In this document: one piece after another, positions 49,294-61,242 of the stretch
How the letters are laid out: each line of letters starts with the position of its first letter
How positions within the stretch are numbered: the first letter of the stretch is position 1
Assembly (NCBI GenBank): GCA_944548615.1
Contig: OX155967.1
Location: forward strand, 23,507,050 to 23,571,049
Direction: 5' to 3'
Length of the DNA: 64,000 bases
DNA from: Micropterix aruncella
Lineage: Eukaryota; Arthropoda; Insecta; Lepidoptera; Micropterigidae
The notes under the pieces: model-generated
What the model was told of the DNA's origin: nothing
The model's input: the letters and a program-made list of their open reading frames with translations, nothing else
The model's database searches: none
Made by a program: the position numbers and the translations under genes

Positions 49294-49464
49294 GAGATTA
49301 TAGGACACAAAATACGTGCTTGCGGGGGAATATACCTTTCACTTCTGAAATGACCCGCATTATATTTCAGCGAGCGTGAAAACCGGTTTGTGCGTTCCCC
49401 TTAAGCGACGCTATCCGGCTGGTATCATAAGACAAAATAAATAAAACCCTTAACGGCGTAAACA
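49294..49464 (-). repeat. BEL-2 5' LTR (shared 171 bp)
   Basis: Matches 40121-40291. The true LTR may start at 49225 on the plus strand. Confidence 0.75.
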
Positions 49465-49902
49465 CACTTGTTCGTGATAAAATAAATACAAACGGAGCTG
49501 CCATGGTATTCACCGACCGGTGTCGGGCCCATAATACTATTTTTACACTTCTGGGGGGTGAGCACTTGAGCAGTGGATTCCGGACTAACGACCGGCTGTG
49601 GTAGGTTTAGAAGAGTTGTGTTGCCACATGTTACCGCGTTCACCTGACCACCCATTCACTCCCCTTTCGAAACCATAGAAGTTGGGATGCGGTAATTGCG
49701 GTTTTAGATATTTTTCTCCATATTAATATTGAGTTTTTATTGCAACATTACTACACAACATACATATAATCTACGAGTCTAAAATGTAGTATGTATAGAG
49801 GTCAAACCTAACTACTTTGTCTAGTCTATGTACTGTGTAGTAGTAGATATACATAGAAGACAAACCTTGCATTCATTTGGGCACAATTTTACGATTTCTT
49901 CG
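49465..49902. other. Spacer between BEL-2 and BEL-3
   Basis: 438 bp with no recognised gene. It contains a moderately GC-rich part (49500-49680) and an AT-rich part. Confidence 0.35.
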
Positions 49903-49907
49903 GTTAT

Positions 49908-50401
49908 TGGTGCGGCGCGGGTATTTGGTTATAAAGCGGAAAAGAAATTAAGCAGAATATAATTATAATATTATGAATTTTTGAAAGTGGACTGTTTTCA
50001 TAGGATATATCTACAACTGGTCTGAAGGGAAGGAAAACCAAGGAAAACACGCACTTACTTGGATACTGTGCCGGCGTGTCAGCGACTATTCTTCAGGCCT
50101 GGTTGCAGATCTTGAGGTTGTTCTATTGTCCGAATCACACACTTAAAACATTAATTGTTCACATTAATTTTTAACGCGGATATACGATTTTCTGGCTCGA
50201 TTTTACCGCGCGTCCATCGGTCATGACATTTGCCAGCGCCATCCAAAACGTAATTGACGGTATGCCATTCTTTGCGATATTAAATGCGTGCTAGGATCGG
50301 ACCGGATAGGTAAAATGTTGCCAATGTTGCAGTATAATTAATTAATATATAAAAAAAAATAAAAATAAAAAAATAAAAAAATTATTAAACTGGCGTTAAC
50401 A
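49908..50401 (-). repeat. BEL-3 3' LTR
   Basis: Starts TGTTAACGCCAG and ends CGCCGCACCA on the minus strand. An A-rich stretch near 50350 differs in length between the two LTRs. Confidence 0.92.
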
Positions 50402-50412
50402 CTCCCCCCCTT
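50402..50412 (-). promoter_or_regulatory. Polypurine tract of BEL-3
   Basis: AAGGGGGGGAG on the minus strand directly before TGTTAACG. Confidence 0.85.
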
Positions 50413-50579
50413 AAAGGATCACCTTTAAGTAGAAAACACTATACAAAATGCGGGACATATAATGTTATGCAAGATAAATTAAAGTAAGTTTTATATATAA
50501 TATACGTAGATAGCATAAATTACTAAATATGATTACTTAAAAATACATAAATTACTATATATGTGTAATATAGAGTAAA

Positions 50580-51972
50580 TTACTGTGTTGGTAAGGGGCA
50601 CAAGCGTGTCACTGGTCGAACGAGTGTGCCTTTTGCGGTTTTTAAAGTGATAACCCGTACAACATCGTCCTTTGAAGGATGAACTCTTTCGATTATACCT
50701 AAAGGCCATGAAAGTGTTGGAGAATTATCACTATTTATTATAACGACTGTTCCGACCTCAATTGGAACAGAAGGTTTATTCCATTTTTGCCTCACCTGCA
50801 ACTGATGTAAATATTCAGCCCTCCAGCGCCGCCAAAAGGATTGAACTAACTTATCTAAAAAATCGTGTCTTTCTAGCAGATGGTCTGCGGTTGTTTCTAC
50901 ATAAGGTGCGGGCAGAGAGCAGAGCGGTGAAGTATTTAGAAAATGAGCTGGAGTTAAGGCTGAAGGCTCGGAAGGGTCAGAGCTTAGTACAGTAAGAGGA
51001 CGCGAGTTTAACAGGCACTCTACCTGTGCCAAAACTGTTGTTAACTCCTCATAACAGAGGATTTGTTGTCCAATAACCTTAAACAGGTGATTTTTAACTG
51101 ATTTGACAGCACTCTCCCAACAGCCGCCAAAATTCGGAGCCGCGGGAGGTATAAATTTGAACTCTATGTAATTATCAGTGAGTTCTTTCTCGAAAGAAGT
51201 GCGGTATTCCTTTGAAAGAAAGTCATATAATTCCCGTAAATAATTAGGTGTACCTAAAAAGTTCGTTGCATTGTCGGAATATATATATTTTACTGGGCCG
51301 CGACGTGATAGAAAACGTTTTAAAGCGGAGAGAAAGCTTACAGTGCTAAGATCAGTAGCGATTTCTATGTGAAGAGCGCGCGTAGTTAGGCAAGTAAATA
51401 TACACATATAGGCCTTTCGACTCTTGATACCACGAGCGCGTATGGGCGTGTAACTTATGGGTCCTGCGTAGTCGCAACCTGTGTGAATAAAAGCCTTTTC
51501 GGATTGAGTTACACGTTGCACCGGAAGATCCGACATTAACGGGAACTGCGAACGCGGTTTTGCCTTAAAACATGTATTGCATCTGTTTATTCTTGCGCGA
51601 ATAATACGTCTAGCGGCTAATATCCAGAACTTCTGCCTTAATATTGACATAAGAAGCTCAGGCCCAGCATGCAAGTGTTTTTTATGGTGATAATCTATTA
51701 ATGTTTCGACAATTGCATCGTGGCGTGGAAGAATAATGGGGTGTTTATGTTCGTACTTCTCGGCTGAGTTACATAAACGACCACCTACGCGAATGATGCC
51801 ATCACTTAAAAACGCTTTAAGTTTCAAAAATGCAGGAGAGCTAATTTTATTAGCTTGTAAAAGTTTAATTTCTTTCAAGAAATGTCTATTTTGTATGTCG
51901 CGGATTATAATTTTCTCAGCTGACTCGAGATCAGTTGCAGTAATTGACAGTGACTCTGTGCGCGGTAACTTC
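50580..51972 (-). CDS. BEL-3 integrase, end of the pol polyprotein
   Basis: Open from the piggyBac boundary at 51972 (KKLPRTESLSI) to the stop at 50580. It contains an N-terminal H2C2 finger (HHKKHLHAG...CNTCFKAKPRSQF), then the integrase core with FIHTGCDYAGPI (first Asp), YIYSDNATNF (second Asp) and NFGGCWESAVKSVK (Glu). The C-terminal domain reads LVQSFWRRWRAEYLHQLQVR, WPLGIIERVHPSKDDVVRV and RPVTRLCPLP. Integrase would insert the cDNA into chromosomal DNA, here making a 5-bp duplication. This part has no lesion. It is not an independent gene: it was continuous with RNase H before the piggyBac insertion. Confidence 0.9.
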
Positions 51973-51976
51973 TTAA

Positions 51977-54581
51977 CACGTTCAACGCCGTATCGGACAA
52001 TGGTGGGTGACACTCTTTACTCTTAAGGAGCCAGTTGACAAACATAGATTTTGCCAAATTTCATCGACGTATTTTTTGTGGTAAATATATAGATTTAGTA
52101 CCAAAATATGTGGTCTATTTACCCCGGCTTCGTGTTATTACTTTTTACTTAGTTATTGAGCGTCGCACACCATTGTCCGACGCGGCCTCCGCGGGGGAAA
52201 AACCGAAAATCCGTTGCATAGCGCCGTGCGGTCTCGGTGTCACCCACCCGCCGCGCGCCTCTGACTCGCGCATTCGCATCCCCGCTTGGGCTCCGATCAG
52301 TAGTGACTTCCGTCGCCGTGTGTTTGAGACGTGCGCGTAGTGGTAACAAGTATTGTTTTTACGAGTTTTCATCATCATAATCGACTTTGAAGACTTCGAA
52401 ATAAGCCATGAAGACTTGACGCAAATGGATACTATAGAAATTAATTTCTTCAACCAAAGTCTCCATATAAGTTCTGATGAGGAAGATAATATTCAACCCT
52501 GCCCATCAAGACGGCGTCGAGTTATCGTATCGGATAGTGAGACCAGTGATGCTGAAATTAATCGTAACATTCAAGATCTTGTGGAATGTTCACCGCCCAC
52601 AACATGGACAGATCCCAAAGGTAATCAACGGCATGTCATTGCTTTTACAGAATATCCTGGAATGCCGTTAAATTTACGCATGTTAATGACAAACAAATCT
52701 CCAGTTGACTTCTATACGCTTTTGGTGACGGAAGATGTTTTCCAACAAATTGTCGATGCCACTAATGCTTTTGCAGTTGCTAAGATAACAAATACGCAAA
52801 GAGCCACGAAGGCTGCACGCATTCGCAATTGAATTGAAATCGCAATGAAATAATTTTTTGGCTTGATTTTGTATATGGGTTTGGTTAAATTACCAAAAAT
52901 ATCCGATTATTGGTCTAGGGACGAAATCATGGGACAACAATTTCCACGAACCATAATGTCCCGTAACCGGTTCGAATTGCTCCTGCAAATGCTCCATTTT
53001 TCACAAAGAGACGAAGACAATAGGATGGATCGACTACATCGCTTAAGAAACTTGTTGAATATCATGAATAACAATTTTAAGAAGAATTACACACCAGGCG
53101 AGGACTTATGTGTCGATGAAAGTGTGGTGCCATTTCGAGGACGTTTAATATTTCGCCAATACAACAAACAGAAGCGTCATAAGTACGGTATAAAACTGTT
53201 TAAATTGTGCACATTGCCAGGTTACACGTATAAAATTAGCATTTATGCTGGCAAACAGAACGACGAAGTCAACACTACACCGGCGAATGTAGTAATGACA
53301 TTATGCGAAGACCTGTTGAACAAAGGGCATACACTCTACACAGACAACTGGTACACTAGTGTCGGATTAGCTCGGGAACTTTTAAAAAAAGAGACTCATC
53401 TTGTAGGGACTTTGAGAAAAAATAGAAAACATTTTCCCAAAGTAGTGGTTTCTACCAAGTTGAAAAAGGGACAGTTCATAGCCAAAGAGAGCGCTGATGG
53501 AATAACTGTTATGAGATGGAGGGACAAGCGCGATGTTCTAGTTTTATCTACGAAACATTCCACGCGTTTTGTAAGAGTGATGAAACACAACAAAGTGACC
53601 TCAAAGCCGGCAATCATTCTCGATTATAATAAAGCCAAGGGTGCTGTTGATTTATCTGATCAAATGTCAGCATACCAGACACCCCTGCGAAAGACCGTAA
53701 AATGGTATAAAAAAGTTGCGATAGATTTGATTTTGAATGTGGCTGTTGTAAATTCTTTAATTCTCTATAAGAGCGTCACCAAAAAAAGTATTCCAATTGT
53801 TGACTTCAGAAAGGAAATCATGAAAAGTTTACTGGCTGAAGATATACTATCTGAAGTTCCTCCGCCAAGACCAAAACGAGAAAAACACGAGCTGGCGAAA
53901 AAAGAGGGAAAGTCTAAAGAAGTCCGACGTCAGTGCCAACAATGCTACAAGGAGAACATGGCTACCCAAGGACGTTTAGTGGCTAGAAATAAAACCAAAA
54001 AAGTCACTACTTTTTGTAAAAGTTGTCCGAACAAACCATTTCTTTGTTTAGAATGCTTCATTATAGTTCATTATAATCACAATAATATTAAAGATCACAA
54101 TAATATAAAGATCAGTTAGAAGATAATTTTTTATGTTAAACTTTTGATTGCAGCCATGAGTGTTATTACTATAATATCATTAAAATTTAATAAATGGTTT
54201 GAATACTACATAATGGTGTGTTTTCAATATTTATAACGTTCTCATATTTAAAATCGTCTTTGTAAACATCTTTAAAGAGATAATTACATAGTACCACTCT
54301 CAGTAAAAGTTGCTGACCAGCAAAAAAATTTTTTTTCTTGTAATCAGAATAGTTTGCAATAACCAACTAGTATGGGGTAGGCTAGAGGGCCGTGCGGGTC
54401 CCTTTTCATACGATACAGCACGAGTTTCCTGTCCGTCGGCTTGCCATAGAGTTTTATAAACTTCTCTGACTCGCGGTCAACTGTGGTCGACGCGGCCCGA
54501 ACGGGAGAGTTTGTTGTCGCCCAACTGTGGTCGTCACGGCTCGAATGGAATACCTATTTTTTATCATCGGCGTTCAACGTG
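51977..54581 (+). mobile_element. piggyBac transposon inserted in BEL-3 pol
   Basis: TTAA at 51973-51976 and 54582-54585 flank a 2605-bp element with inverted ends CACGTTCAACGCCG and CACGTTGAACGCCG. It is opposite in orientation to its host. Removing it with one TTAA would keep the BEL-3 frame, so it landed in an open gene. Confidence 0.95.
52425..54119 (+). pseudogene. piggyBac transposase, one frame with two stop codons
   Basis: Start taken at MDTIEINFFNQSLHISSDEE (52425); an upstream ATG at 52353 is possible. After an acidic N-terminus and WTDPKGNQRHVIAFTEYPGM, the frame meets TGA at 52830 and TAA at 52851 and then continues unchanged from FFGLILYMGLVKLPKISDYW. Catalytic Asp residues: LCVDESVVPFRGRL, LYTDNWYTS and GAVDLSDQM. 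The C-terminal Cys-rich zinc domain (CQQCYKENM, CKSCPNKPFLCLECF) is present. piggyBac enzymes excise precisely from TTAA. Only two point changes seem to inactivate it, so it is a young pseudogene. Confidence 0.93.
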
Positions 54582-54585
54582 TTAA

Positions 54586-56095
54586 TGAATCTGCCTACAT
54601 ACACTACTACACGCAGAAGCTTACTCCAAGAGGAGATGCGGGACGCGAGGTCCTGAACAACTGATTTTACTTCAGGATTTGACGTTACTGGATAAGCGAT
54701 TATCTTCTCTTCAGGTAAGTGTTCTACTTCAATGCTATTAATTTTATTTACAGGCCACAGCGAAGGATCTAGTGCAAACCAAGGTGGACCCTGAGACCAG
54801 AGCGGATGGTGAAGTAGCTTTCCCGGTGATAGACCACGTGATAAGCAGTCTGCTGGATTGTCAATTCCGGCGACATGAAAAAAATGTTTAGCGGGAAAAT
54901 TATCGAGCGTCTTAATGACGCGATTGGCAACAAATGTTTGCCAGCGGTGCGGTGAGGAATTGAGCCAGCATAAAGTCACTTTAGAATCCGTAAACGCATA
55001 TACTTCAAAAATAGAATAGCGGCGATTATAGGTGTCATATACTCGTCTTAGTAGTTTGGCTAGCAGTTCAACAGCACAGAGTTCAAGCCGCGCAATAGAT
55101 AATGACTTGACTGGAGCAACTTTCGATTTAGCACAAACAAGCTGAATGCTTACTGGCTGGTTAGTGTTACTAGTATGTGAGTACACAACTGCCCCGTAAG
55201 CGCTCTCTGACGTGTCTGAAAAGCCTACTAGACGGAGAATGCTACCTTCAAATACGCCTAGATGGCGAGGTATTTTTATTGCGTTAAGTTGTGAGAGCTC
55301 TGAACAGAACTTATCCCACGTTTTTATGATATGACCGGGAGGTTCGTCATCCCAATCTAGATTTAATAACCACAATTCCTTTATTAATAGTTTCGCTAAT
55401 AGAACGACAGGCGCTACGAAACCCATTACGTCCCATATTCTTGCCACAGTAGCTAATATAACGCGTTTAGAGCATTTTCTGTTAGGAGCGGTAATTTTAA
55501 ATTCAAAATTATCATTAATCTGTGACCAACTTAAGCCCAAAATCTTTTGTTGTGCTGTTTTATCAAACTCTATAGGTTCGTTAGCTCGATGCGTTGCGGG
55601 GATGCGATGTAAAACCTTTTCACAGTTGCTAATCCACTTAACTAAATCAAACTGCCCGCATTTGAACAGCTCTATCAGCTGATTAGACGCCGATATTCCT
55701 TGTTCTTCTGTCATTATGCTAAATACTACATCATCCATATAAATAGAATCCCTAGTTATTTCTTTTGCGAGAGGAAACGAGTCGCCCTCATCATCGACTA
55801 GTTGCCGTATGACACGAAGTGCATGGAATGGACTGGACTTAAGTCCAAAACAAACCGTATTATACTGATAAATAGTAAGCGGATCCTGTGGATTAAAGCG
55901 GTAAATAATTCGTTGAAAACGACGATCTCGAGCTTTCATTGCGATCTGCAAAAACATCTGTTTACAATCCGCGGAAAGTGCTATATGGAATAGCCGAAAA
56001 TTTAAAAGAATAGTAAACAGATCGCCCTGTAAATTCAGGCCACAGTGAAGGACATCATTTAGTGATATTCCAGAACTGGTCTTACACAGCTCGCG
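54586..56095 (-). pseudogene. BEL-3 reverse transcriptase and RNase H
   Basis: This continues the polyprotein after a one-base gain near 56090 (VLDASC then a slip). Key blocks: QMFLQIAMKARDRRFQRIIY, VCFGLKSSPFHALRVIRQL, DSIYMDDVVFS (catalytic YMDD), WDVMGFVAPVVLLAKLLIKE (thumb). RNase H acidic residues: LVGFSDTSESAYGAVVY, ARLELCAVELLAKL, AFTDSKVTLCW, then NPADCLSRGLSPGKL. The frame is open to the piggyBac TTAA at 54582-54585. The two lesions at either end separate it from protease and integrase. Confidence 0.9.
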
Positions 56096-58548
56096 TCGAG
56101 AACCTTGCGGAGTTTGGTCGTAGACTTATCTTCACGTACTACGCCGTGGTGAGGTATAATATAAGCGGGATAAATATTGTCATCATCAGCGGGTGCGGGG
56201 GATAAGTATCCTTTCTCTAGATATTCATTAATCACTGCATCATATGCAGAGCGAAGCGCGGTAGATCCCTCGAGTTTTCTTTCTAAGCTCAAGAAACGCT
56301 TCTTGGCGGTTTCAAAAGAATCTCCGAGAGAGAAAACGTCCGAGCGGAAAGGTAACGCAACTGTGTATCTTCCGTCGGTATTTCGTTCAGTAGTATCGCG
56401 AAAGAAGTGTTCACACTCAATCTCTTCCGGAGACTCAGTTGGCAGTATAGCGATAGGCATTTCATCAATATGCCAAAAGCGTTTAATTAATGTATTTATT
56501 TCTGATTCAGTCTCATCCCGTAATGTGCTACAGCAGGCTACGGTTAGTTTCTCGCGGTTGGATAAAGCAGGAGCAGTTCCCATGATAACATAACCAAGCA
56601 TGGTTTGTATAGCTCGTGGAACTGCAGCAGAATGACTTCTTACTACATCTGGTAACAGAAGTTGTGAAAATAAAGAAGCACCGATTAAAACATCGATCTG
56701 TGCTGGAGCGTAGAAATCCTCGTCTGCGAGCGGAAGTCCATGAAGGAAAGGTAAATCAGTGACGTCTACGGGTATAGAAGGCAAGTTATCTGTTATTTTT
56801 TCTACCACAAGCGATGAAATATTATATTTTACGTCTTTGTTGTACTTTGAAGCAAATTGAAAATTAACAAACCCCTTCGTATATTTTTCAGAACCACCGA
56901 TACCTCTTACCGCTATATTATTCGGACTTATATTTAAATTAAGCTTATTACAACAATCTGAAGTCACAAAATTGCTCTGAGAAGCAGAATCTAATAAACA
57001 TCGTATATTGTGTTCTATGCCACAAGCATCATAAACAATTACGACTGCCGTAGCAAGTAACACCGTAGTATGCATATTACATTGCGTGGTAAGCACGCGA
57101 TCATTACTAGATACGCTTGCGTCAGTGTGGGGCGAATCGACAGTAGACGTTGAACATAGCGCGAGTGCAGAGTTATGTACAGCGTTTGAGGTATAGGTGA
57201 CGGATGCTGATGGCTGCTGCTGGTCTGATGGGGTCGCGCACGGATTTGCTTTTGTAGATGACGTCACAGTATTAGAATTATTTTTTAAATTAAAATGTAA
57301 TAAGCTGTGATGTTTGCCATTACAAGTACTACACTTAGAACTTGAATTGCACTTCCCTGCTCTGTGCTTGCCACTTAGGCAGTTAACACAGCCATTACGC
57401 TCCTTTATTAATTTAAACCGATTGCTTGGAGTCATAATATTAAACTCTGGGCACTTATAAAAGTTGTCATGTACAATATCCTTACATAAACACTGATATG
57501 CATCGGATACAGCGACATATGTCTGCGGTTGTGGGATTTTGACATTTCCTTTATTATGATTGTTCGATCGCTTCGTATTATTATTATTATTACCATTTAA
57601 TTTTGCACATAAGGTCGAACTCGATTGCCGATTTAAAATGTTCGCTTGTTGTTTTACAAATTCAATTAAACTTATTAAGGAAGGAATATTTTCCTGCCGC
57701 GAATGCAATTCAAATGCGCGCACTGTTTCTGGATCCAACCTATTTAATGAAATATGTAAGAATATAAAATCGGTTAAATCTGGAATTTTTAAATTCTTTA
57801 ACGCATTTATGGCGGTGGCGTAATTATCTAGAAATATTTCTAAATTCTGCGCTGATGCCGTAGAATATGATTTTCCATCTAATATTTGGTTTAGGTAAGT
57901 ACTTGCTAGCAAGCGTTTATCATCATATTTGTCTTTAAGCGATTTTATAATAATTTCATAATTATCTGAACAAGGAGTAATCCCGGAAAAAGCTGATTGC
58001 GCTTTATTTGATATTTTTCCAAGTAAATAGTATAACCTATCCGCATCAGACAGAGTTGGATTGTCATGCTAGATGGACTTAAAACTATCATAAAATCTTG
58101 GCCATGTCCGAATGTCACCATCGAATGCCATTAATTCTATTGGTGGCAACGTCGGTCTGCTTCTATATAGCAATGCGGGTTTTGGTACATCATTATTGAT
58201 ATTAGATTTAATTCGAGATAACACAGATTTTATGTGCCAATACATATCTTCAAATGAAGTCCATGCCTGATAATCAACCTCTGATCCCATATTTATTTTC
58301 ATATATAATAAATTATACTCGTTTAATGCTTTCTCAAACTCATTGCGCAAATTATCCATGCATATTGAAGCGTCGAGTAGAATGTCATTATCGTTCTCGT
58401 TCCGTATATTTTTTGATCTGTCATAAATTCTTTGTAAGCGTGAAAATATAGCATTCCGTTTTGCTAATGCTATATTTAATAACATGACTTTCTCATCGTT
58501 TACATCAGGAATGTCCTCACCGCGGTCTATTTCCGGTTTTTTAGGCAT
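56095..58548 (-). pseudogene. BEL-3 gag, protease and RT start, one in-frame TAG
   Basis: Start MPKKPEIDRGEDIPDVND (58548). Gag core: LPPIELMAFDGDIRTWPRFY, then a TAG at 58069-58071, after which the same frame continues (LYYLLGKISNKAQSAFSGI, DDKRLLASTYLNQILDG). Zinc knuckles CVNCLSGKHRAGKC and CSTCNGKHHSLLH. Retropepsin: IRCLLDSASQSNFV with the active-site Asp, and VLIGASLFSQLLL, MLGYVIMGTAPAL closing the domain. YIIPHHGVVREDKSTTKLRK opens the reverse transcriptase; the frame is lost at VLDASC near 56090. Gag forms the particle; the protease would cut the polyprotein. Confidence 0.9.
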
Positions 58549-58800
58549 ATCGAAAGGTTAAACCCAAAAAAAAAATTTATTAGACAAAAAACGGAGGAAA
58601 CCAAAATAACCACTCGACGACGCAGTGAGCAGGCAAAAGGCAAAGTACGCAAAATATATTGTGCAACTAAGTAATTATATATATAAATATTTCTATATGA
58701 GGTTTATAAAACTTTATGTATGCGGTTTATTTAAATGTATTTATGCGGTTTATAAATATATATATAAAAATAAATATGTATGCGGAATTGTATCGGATTT

Positions 58801-59000
58801 NNNNNNNNNNNNNNNNNNNNNNNNNNNNNNNNNNNNNNNNNNNNNNNNNNNNNNNNNNNNNNNNNNNNNNNNNNNNNNNNNNNNNNNNNNNNNNNNNNNN
58901 NNNNNNNNNNNNNNNNNNNNNNNNNNNNNNNNNNNNNNNNNNNNNNNNNNNNNNNNNNNNNNNNNNNNNNNNNNNNNNNNNNNNNNNNNNNNNNNNNNNN
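58801..59000. other. Assembly gap (200 N)
   Basis: Run of N within the BEL-3 leader, between gag start and the 5' LTR; it likely hides a repeat of the flanking TATAAATATATATATAAA-type sequence. Confidence 0.99.
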
Positions 59001-59339
59001 TGAATGTAAATACTAATGCGTAAATACCATTGAACTAATAATATATATGTGGCAACGCTATTCCGTGGCAGTATATGTATAATTAATTATAAGTTTTTTA
59101 ATTTTATTTTATTTTTTGTATTTTATATTTTATTAGAATATGAGCGGTGAAATATACCTAGTTTGCGGTGCGGAAAATAAATGTAATATATATGATATGA
59201 ATTATAAATTACTAGAAGTATATATGTATGTAGGTTATGTTTTATGGGACGAGAGATTTTAATTTTGTGAATTTTAATGTTAAGTATGTGTGATTAAAAC
59301 AATATATTTAAAATGAAATATAAATGTAGGTACATAGAT

Positions 59340-59367
59340 ACAAAATCCAGGTTCGTACGGACCAAAA
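59340..59367 (-). promoter_or_regulatory. Candidate primer-binding site of BEL-3
   Basis: Directly after the 5' LTR end on the minus strand comes TTTTGGTCCGTACGAACCTGG. TGGTCCGTACGAACC has the form of a tRNA 3'-end complement. The tRNA was not identified. Confidence 0.55.
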
Positions 59368-59862
59368 TGGTGCGGCGCGAGTATTTGGTTATAAAGCGGA
59401 AAAGAAATTAAGCAGAATATAATTATAATATTATGAATTTTTGAAAGTGGACTGTTTTCATAGGATATATCTACAACTGGTCTGAAGGGAAGGAAAACCA
59501 AGGAAAACACGCACTTACTTGGATACTGTGCCGGCGTGTCAGCGACTATTCTTCAGGCCTGGTTGCAGATCTTGAGGTTGTTCTATTGTCCGAATCACAC
59601 ACTTAAAACATTAATTGTTCACATTCATTTTTAACGCGGATATACGATTTTCTGGCTCGATTTTACCGCGCGTCCATCGGTCATGACATTTGCCAGCGCC
59701 ATCCAAAACGTAATTGACGGTATGCCATTCTTTGCGATATTAAATGCGTGCTAGGATCGGACCGGATAGGTAAAATGTTGCCAATGTTGCAGTATAATTA
59801 ATTAATATATAAAAAAAAAATAAAAATAAAAAAAAAAAGAAATTATTAAACTGGCGTTAACA
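59368..59862 (-). repeat. BEL-3 5' LTR
   Basis: Near-identical to 49908-50401; noticed differences are G/A after GGCGCG, TTCACATTAATT versus TTCACATTCATT, and the length of the A-rich tract. Confidence 0.92.
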
Positions 59863-59867
59863 GTTAT

Positions 59868-60060
59868 GTTCTTGAAGTCTTTGCGCTTCATATGTTTAAA
59901 CTTTTTCAAATAAAGCTCTACTGTGCATGCAACCAAACAATTTCTTGTCGAGCTTGTTAGAGGTTGGTTGTGATGGATGGCTGCTAACGCTTTCCGCCCA
60001 GTCGTTTTGAGAGTAAGTATGTCTTGTAACTTGAACTAAAAAGTAATTGTAATAATAACC
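59868..60060. other. Right flank of BEL-3, unassigned
   Basis: On the minus strand a short open stretch (QNDWAESVSSHPSQPTSNK) exists but shows no known family. Confidence 0.25.
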
Positions 60061-60061
60061 A

Positions 60062-60740
60062 ACATTTTAACAAAACAAAAACCGACTCGAAAAAGTCCCG
60101 TTGACCGTTGAGGAGTCCACTTTTCGAGAGCCAACCCTAAGTGCAGCAGCCACGTCGTGGTGAAAGTTAGAATGGCCTATCATAATTGAATGCGTATTCA
60201 AAATTTCGTGTCTGTGCTGTTGATCATTGAGGAGTACCCTCGTTGGAAGCCAACCCTGGGGGTGCCGCAGTCCTGTCTTGGTGAAACTTGGAAACGGCTG
60301 TCGTAATTGAATGCATATACAAAGTTTCAAGTCTGTGCTGTTGACCGTTGAGGAGTCCCCTCGGCGGGAGCCAACCCTGGATGCAGCAGCTATTTCGTAG
60401 TGGAACTTGGAACGGGCTATCATAACTGAATGCGTATACAAAATTTCGTGTCTGTGCTGTTCATCGTTGAGGAGTAGTCACCTCGTTAGGAGCCAACTCT
60501 GGGTGAAGCAGCCATGTCATGGTGAAATTTGGAACGAGCTATCATAACTGAATGCGTATAAAAAAAATCGTGTTTGTGCTGCTGACCGTTGAGGAGTTCC
60601 CCTTAATTCCTCATGGATCCCATCATCAGAACACGATTTTGATAACCCAATCTGTATGCATGTCCTTTCAAACAAAAAAATCCAAATCGGTTCATAAATA
60701 ACAGAGTTCTGCAGTAACAAACATAAAATAAGCAAAAAAA
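60062..60740. repeat. CCGACT-type element with five ~118-bp tandem units, inverted relative to 36409
   Basis: Starts AACAAAACAAAAACCGACTC and contains GTTGAGGAGT at about 60112, 60228, 60348, 60467 and 60587. It ends in TCATGGATCCCATCATCAGA and an A-rich stretch matching the head of 36409-36922 in inverse. ORFs across it are by-products. Confidence 0.75.
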
Positions 60741-60779
60741 AAAAACAAAAAAATCCTTATCGGTTCTTGACTGATGCCC

Positions 60780-61240
60780 CATTCAACCATCAGGTTTAGG
60801 AGAGTTTGTGACTCTGTGGGGTTCGCATTATCCATCACTGTCCGCCAGAAAGGTAATGATCACTTCAGAGCACTCGCGCGCGGATGAAATAATGGTGCGA
60901 ATGCGGGCAAACAAGTTGACACAGGTACGTATTTAAGTGTTGCCAGACTGGAGGTTATACTTGGGTTTTATATAGTTTATAAATAGGATAGAAAACGAAT
61001 TTACCGCGTGAAATTTGTAGGACCCGACATTTCGGTGACGTTGCAGCCGCCGTTGTCTAGGGTAGACTGAAGAGCTGTCAGTCCGTTGTTTTGCGGGTAG
61101 GCCGCAAACCGCTGCCGCCACTGCGTAGGTTATAACGGTGGTGGGGGGCCGGGCTCGGAGCGCGGGAATTGCCGTGCACATAGCCGCGAAGGAGATCCCT
61201 GTCTGTACTGGGAAATGCTCATATTTAAACAAGATGTATG
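60780..61240. other. Unassigned DNA
   Basis: Contains a GC-rich patch (61020-61170). The 134-codon minus-strand frame at 60933-61337 has no recognised feature. Confidence 0.35.
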
Positions 61241-61242
61241 TA

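Larger units (their letters stand above)
40121..49464 (-). mobile_element. BEL/Pao retrotransposon BEL-2, degraded, with a nested non-LTR element
   Basis: Terminal sequences 40121-40291 and 49294-49464 match with one base difference noticed (C/G in TATCCSGCTGG). The minus-strand LTR starts TGTTTACGCCGTTAAGGG, and the left copy follows a polypurine tract (CTGGGGGAAGA, 40292-40302). Order on the minus strand: LTR, gag, protease, [non-LTR insertion], reverse transcriptase, RNase H, a small integrase tail, LTR. No matching target duplication was found (AACTC versus CACTT). The right LTR may extend to 49225, where TGGTGCACCAG follows as a possible primer site; then the left LTR is truncated. Confidence 0.82.
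49908..59862 (-). mobile_element. BEL/Pao retrotransposon BEL-3, nearly full length
   Basis: LTRs 49908-50401 (494 bp) and 59368-59862 (495 bp) are almost identical. The 5-bp target duplication GTTAT is perfect (49903-49907 and 59863-59867). The polypurine tract AAGGGGGGGAG precedes the 3' LTR (50402-50412). Internal genes follow gag, protease, RT, RNase H, integrase on the minus strand. Defects: one stop in gag, one base gained in RT, a piggyBac insertion between RNase H and integrase, and a 200-base assembly gap in the leader. Confidence 0.93.
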
